Positions 6,101 through 6,666 of a DNA stretch of 6,666 nt are shown here, piece after piece (within the stretch, counting starts at the first letter, position 1; each line of letters opens with the position of its first letter). The position numbers and the translations under genes are program-made. The stretch comes from an uncultured Bacteroidales bacterium (GTDB lineage Bacteria > Bacteroidota > Bacteroidia > Bacteroidales > Paludibacteraceae). Under the pieces are notes generated by a model that saw only the letters and a program-made list of their open reading frames with translations, was not told where the DNA came from and did no database searches. The stretch covers positions 1 to 6,666 of the forward strand of contig CALGHE010000105.1 in NCBI GenBank assembly GCA_937915765.1, given 5' to 3'.

Positions 6101-6620
6101 TGCGTCGCCTACTACTTCAACAACGTATAAACTGACTGGCGAGGATATTTACGGATGTGTTTCTGTGATTGATGTGCCTGTGACTGTGCATTCTAAGCCG
6201 TATGTGGCCATAGACCCGGATAGTGACGCGGAGGTGTGCCGTGGCGAAAAGGCTTTGATTAAGGTGTCTGGCAAGGATATTGTCTCTTTTATCTGGAGCA
6301 ATGGCGAAGAGGGCGAGCAAATTAACCCTCGTATAGACGAGCCTTCTACGTTTGAGGTTGAGGCTACGGATAAGTTCGGATGTAAAAACAAGGCTTCGCA
6401 CATCGTGCTTCCAGTGATGCCGCCGGCTCTCTCTTTCCTTGGCGATACGCTTGTGTGCGTGGGCGATTTTGTGTCGCTTGCCGGTCAGGGCGCAACATCT
6501 TACAGATGGTTTGTCAGCGGCGATACTATCGAGGGCGGCAGTTATTCAACTCTGGCGGAGGGCAACCAGATGCTCACGCTGGAAGGTCTTCGCCTTATTT
6601 TTGAAAAAAACAAAAAATAA
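3150..6620 (+). CDS. Large exported PKD/Ig-repeat adhesin-like protein
   Basis: This 1156-residue protein begins with a type I signal peptide (about 1-20; Arg5, hydrophobic core, AYSA). Residues 27-283 form a module starting NLSFEDGDFGGW and including NWTTGAIDLT, the jelly-roll-like N-terminal module common in Bacteroidota surface PKD proteins. An Ig-like domain (284-360) and a PKD domain (361-442; WDFGD at 393-397) follow. Ten Ig-like repeats of 70-75 residues start at 443, 517, 588, 661, 731, 802, 877, 947, 1018 and 1093. Their pattern is about xVxIxGxxxVCxG, GAxSYxWSxG, TGTxxxGC. Repeats 1-9 each have two cysteines, probably disulfide-bonded. Repeat 10 ends before the second and finishes in LRLIFEKNKK. 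No type A or CHU_C-type sorting domain is present, so how it reaches or stays on the surface is unclear. ATG 3108 (preceded by AGGAGA) and TTG 3072 are alternative starts, but 3150 gives the cleanest signal peptide. Adhesion or matrix function is inferred from architecture. Confidence 0.88.
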   Translation: MGYFRLFVVFFLLSSFCAYSANEDTPNLSFEDGDFGGWSLYYGDYYETDDGRYVYDWAPVAAGGERIKVMNTVKGTMDPTITCKEKNILVNPDGVPVARIGRPCNTEGLPAGISGLTERCKRLEAAAERMTYTFVVTEKTALLTYKFALVLADPAGQNSAHTGEQLPQFSFKISSVGADGAEKSLSCSEYSVKVGSSDLEVNGRCALSSTRSGNDPEDYKFKNWTTGAIDLTSQIGNTVTIDVWTHDCLVENTCNGVATRMAGGHDAWGYFWAETRELELKTKNCVGENPTLEAPEGFYSYKWSRSDGVEGTIKTPDPEKPWLVEVDRATVTDGVTYTCEVVSEFCGSTIKIEAELDKVTVAPDFVFEDTCGGKIKYENKSVVEGDEVYSYSWDFGDSSYSVLKNPVHEYPEPGNYTAKLIVRSEKGCVDSVKQDVIVRYFPNLEIDGNTKYCKGDTIDLEVLEAETGSEFLWSTGDKTQKIRTLATESKYYDVKVTDRFSCEYEKNIYVSVYEKPTVRLRGSFNVCYGDTALLIASGATSYSWNVGVADDSLKVRPLEDTKYTVVGTANNGCKAVVDTVVKVLDLPVVTIEGDDEVCENHSVTLTAKGAATYIWSDLFAGAERTLSPETSGQLTFSVTGTDANNCSATATKSLYVKPTPDVAMRGDSIVCVGEIARQEAVGADTYEWHNETTLNYLAKVLDKPEVWTVTGTTDGCSVTVSRMMNIKKPSNVWIDGVSEICEGDTLRLVAAGAKSYKWSTGAETDSLVLKPAVSTVFQVVATSENGCTVTKSKEVVVNRNPVIEIKGDASVCANSYASLEAVSVSGDASVFYWSIGAISPKVESLISDETTFTVRGENLKGCVGTAVHTVSLIAKPKITFAGDTAICKGKTAMIVARGASSYVWHDGSKGSQFVKNMADSEVFTVTGTLNGCTADTSIRITVLEPPTIWTEGVAEICAGEALEIEAKGANSYKWSNGTQNPILTASPTTSTTYKLTGEDIYGCVSVIDVPVTVHSKPYVAIDPDSDAEVCRGEKALIKVSGKDIVSFIWSNGEEGEQINPRIDEPSTFEVEATDKFGCKNKASHIVLPVMPPALSFLGDTLVCVGDFVSLAGQGATSYRWFVSGDTIEGGSYSTLAEGNQMLTLEGLRLIFEKNKK
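5130..5777 (+). repeat. Three-domain super-repeat, copy A
   Basis: Repeats 4-6 (70, 71 and 75 residues) form a block of exactly 648 bp, equal in length and internal order to the next block. Ungapped comparison by eye with copy B gives about 23/70, 26/71 and 17/75 identical residues for the three domains. Confidence 0.65.
5778..6425 (+). repeat. Three-domain super-repeat, copy B
   Basis: Repeats 7-9 (70, 71 and 75 residues) again total 648 bp. Shared marks with copy A are a WH pair in the first domain, xVEIC or AEIC plus SYKWS in the second, and a longer Trp-containing segment lacking GAxSY in the third. The following repeat 10 begins GDTLVCVGD, like the first domain of each block. Confidence 0.65.
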
Positions 6621-6635
6621 ACGGCTGACCTGTTG

Positions 6636-6666
6636 CGGACGGGAAGGGGGCTTTCCGTCCGTATTT
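6636..6666 (+). terminator. Intrinsic terminator after the repeat protein
   Basis: CGGACGGGAAG and CTTTCCGTCCG pair over 11 bp (one G-U) around a GGGG loop (6636-6661), followed by TATTT where the window ends. It starts 15 nt after the stop codon. This places the gene's present 3' end just before its own terminator. The T-tract may continue past the window. Confidence 0.8.

Larger units (their letters stand above)
4476..6617 (+). repeat. Ten tandem Ig-like domain repeats, last one incomplete
   Basis: Domain starts on the DNA are 4476, 4698, 4911, 5130, 5340, 5553, 5778, 5988, 6201 and 6426. Lengths in residues are 74, 71, 73, 70, 71, 75, 70, 71, 75 and a final 64 that is incomplete. Each begins after a proline and has Cys near position 11-13, Trp near 28-32, and Gly-Cys (Asn-Cys or Ser-Cys in two) near 55-61. 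The copies are diverged at the base level, so this is a protein-domain array rather than a recent satellite expansion. Confidence 0.9.

Noticed and set aside
4476..6617. CRISPR-like or satellite DNA repeats
   Set aside because: The periodicity is at protein-domain level (70-75 codons) with diverged DNA. There are no short identical repeats with regular spacers.
6540..6666. Frameshift near the A-rich end of the repeat protein (A7 C A6) that might restore the missing part of repeat 10
   Set aside because: One other frame stops almost at once, and the remaining frame reads Lys-rich sequence and the terminator hairpin, with no Gly-Cys strand or sorting-domain motif.

Overview
The window looks like chromosomal DNA of a member of the Bacteroidota, probably Bacteroidales. 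Four things point there. Two promoters fit the Bacteroidota pattern of TTTG near -33 and TAnnTTTG near -7. Starts lack Shine-Dalgarno sites and have AT-rich leaders. A lipoprotein carries an acidic run straight after its lipidated cysteine. A giant exported PKD/Ig-repeat protein has the architecture common in this phylum. All supportable genes are on the + strand.

Region 1 (1-835): the 3' part of a tRNA-Gly(GCC), a small terminator-like hairpin, a complete tRNA-Leu(GAG), and a divergent CatA-type (chloramphenicol acetyltransferase fold) O-acetyltransferase.

Region 2 (890-1967): a transcription unit with a near-consensus promoter, a roughly 95-nt leader, a 210-residue lipoprotein with a predicted surface-export signal, a 62-residue cysteine-containing lipoprotein, and a strong intrinsic terminator.

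Region 3 (1986-2942): a membrane thiol-redox protein fusing a MauE/DoxX-like five-helix domain (CxC motif) to a periplasmic thioredoxin-like domain (CKVC). Its start is only 18 nt past the T-tract of the terminator, so it probably depends on read-through.

Region 4 (2989-6666): a second promoter, then a 1156-residue exported protein with a signal peptide, an N-terminal jelly-roll-like module, an Ig-like domain, a PKD domain and ten Ig-like repeats, followed by an intrinsic terminator. Nine repeats each carry one conserved cysteine pair. The tenth stops before its second cysteine, and no type IX secretion C-terminal sorting domain is present.

Working idea (inference): the MauE-thioredoxin fusion and the cysteine-bearing lipoprotein form a small envelope thiol-disulfide module serving disulfide-rich surface proteins, including the adhesin-like protein next door. 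The repeat array also has a three-domain higher-order period, with two successive blocks of exactly 648 bp.
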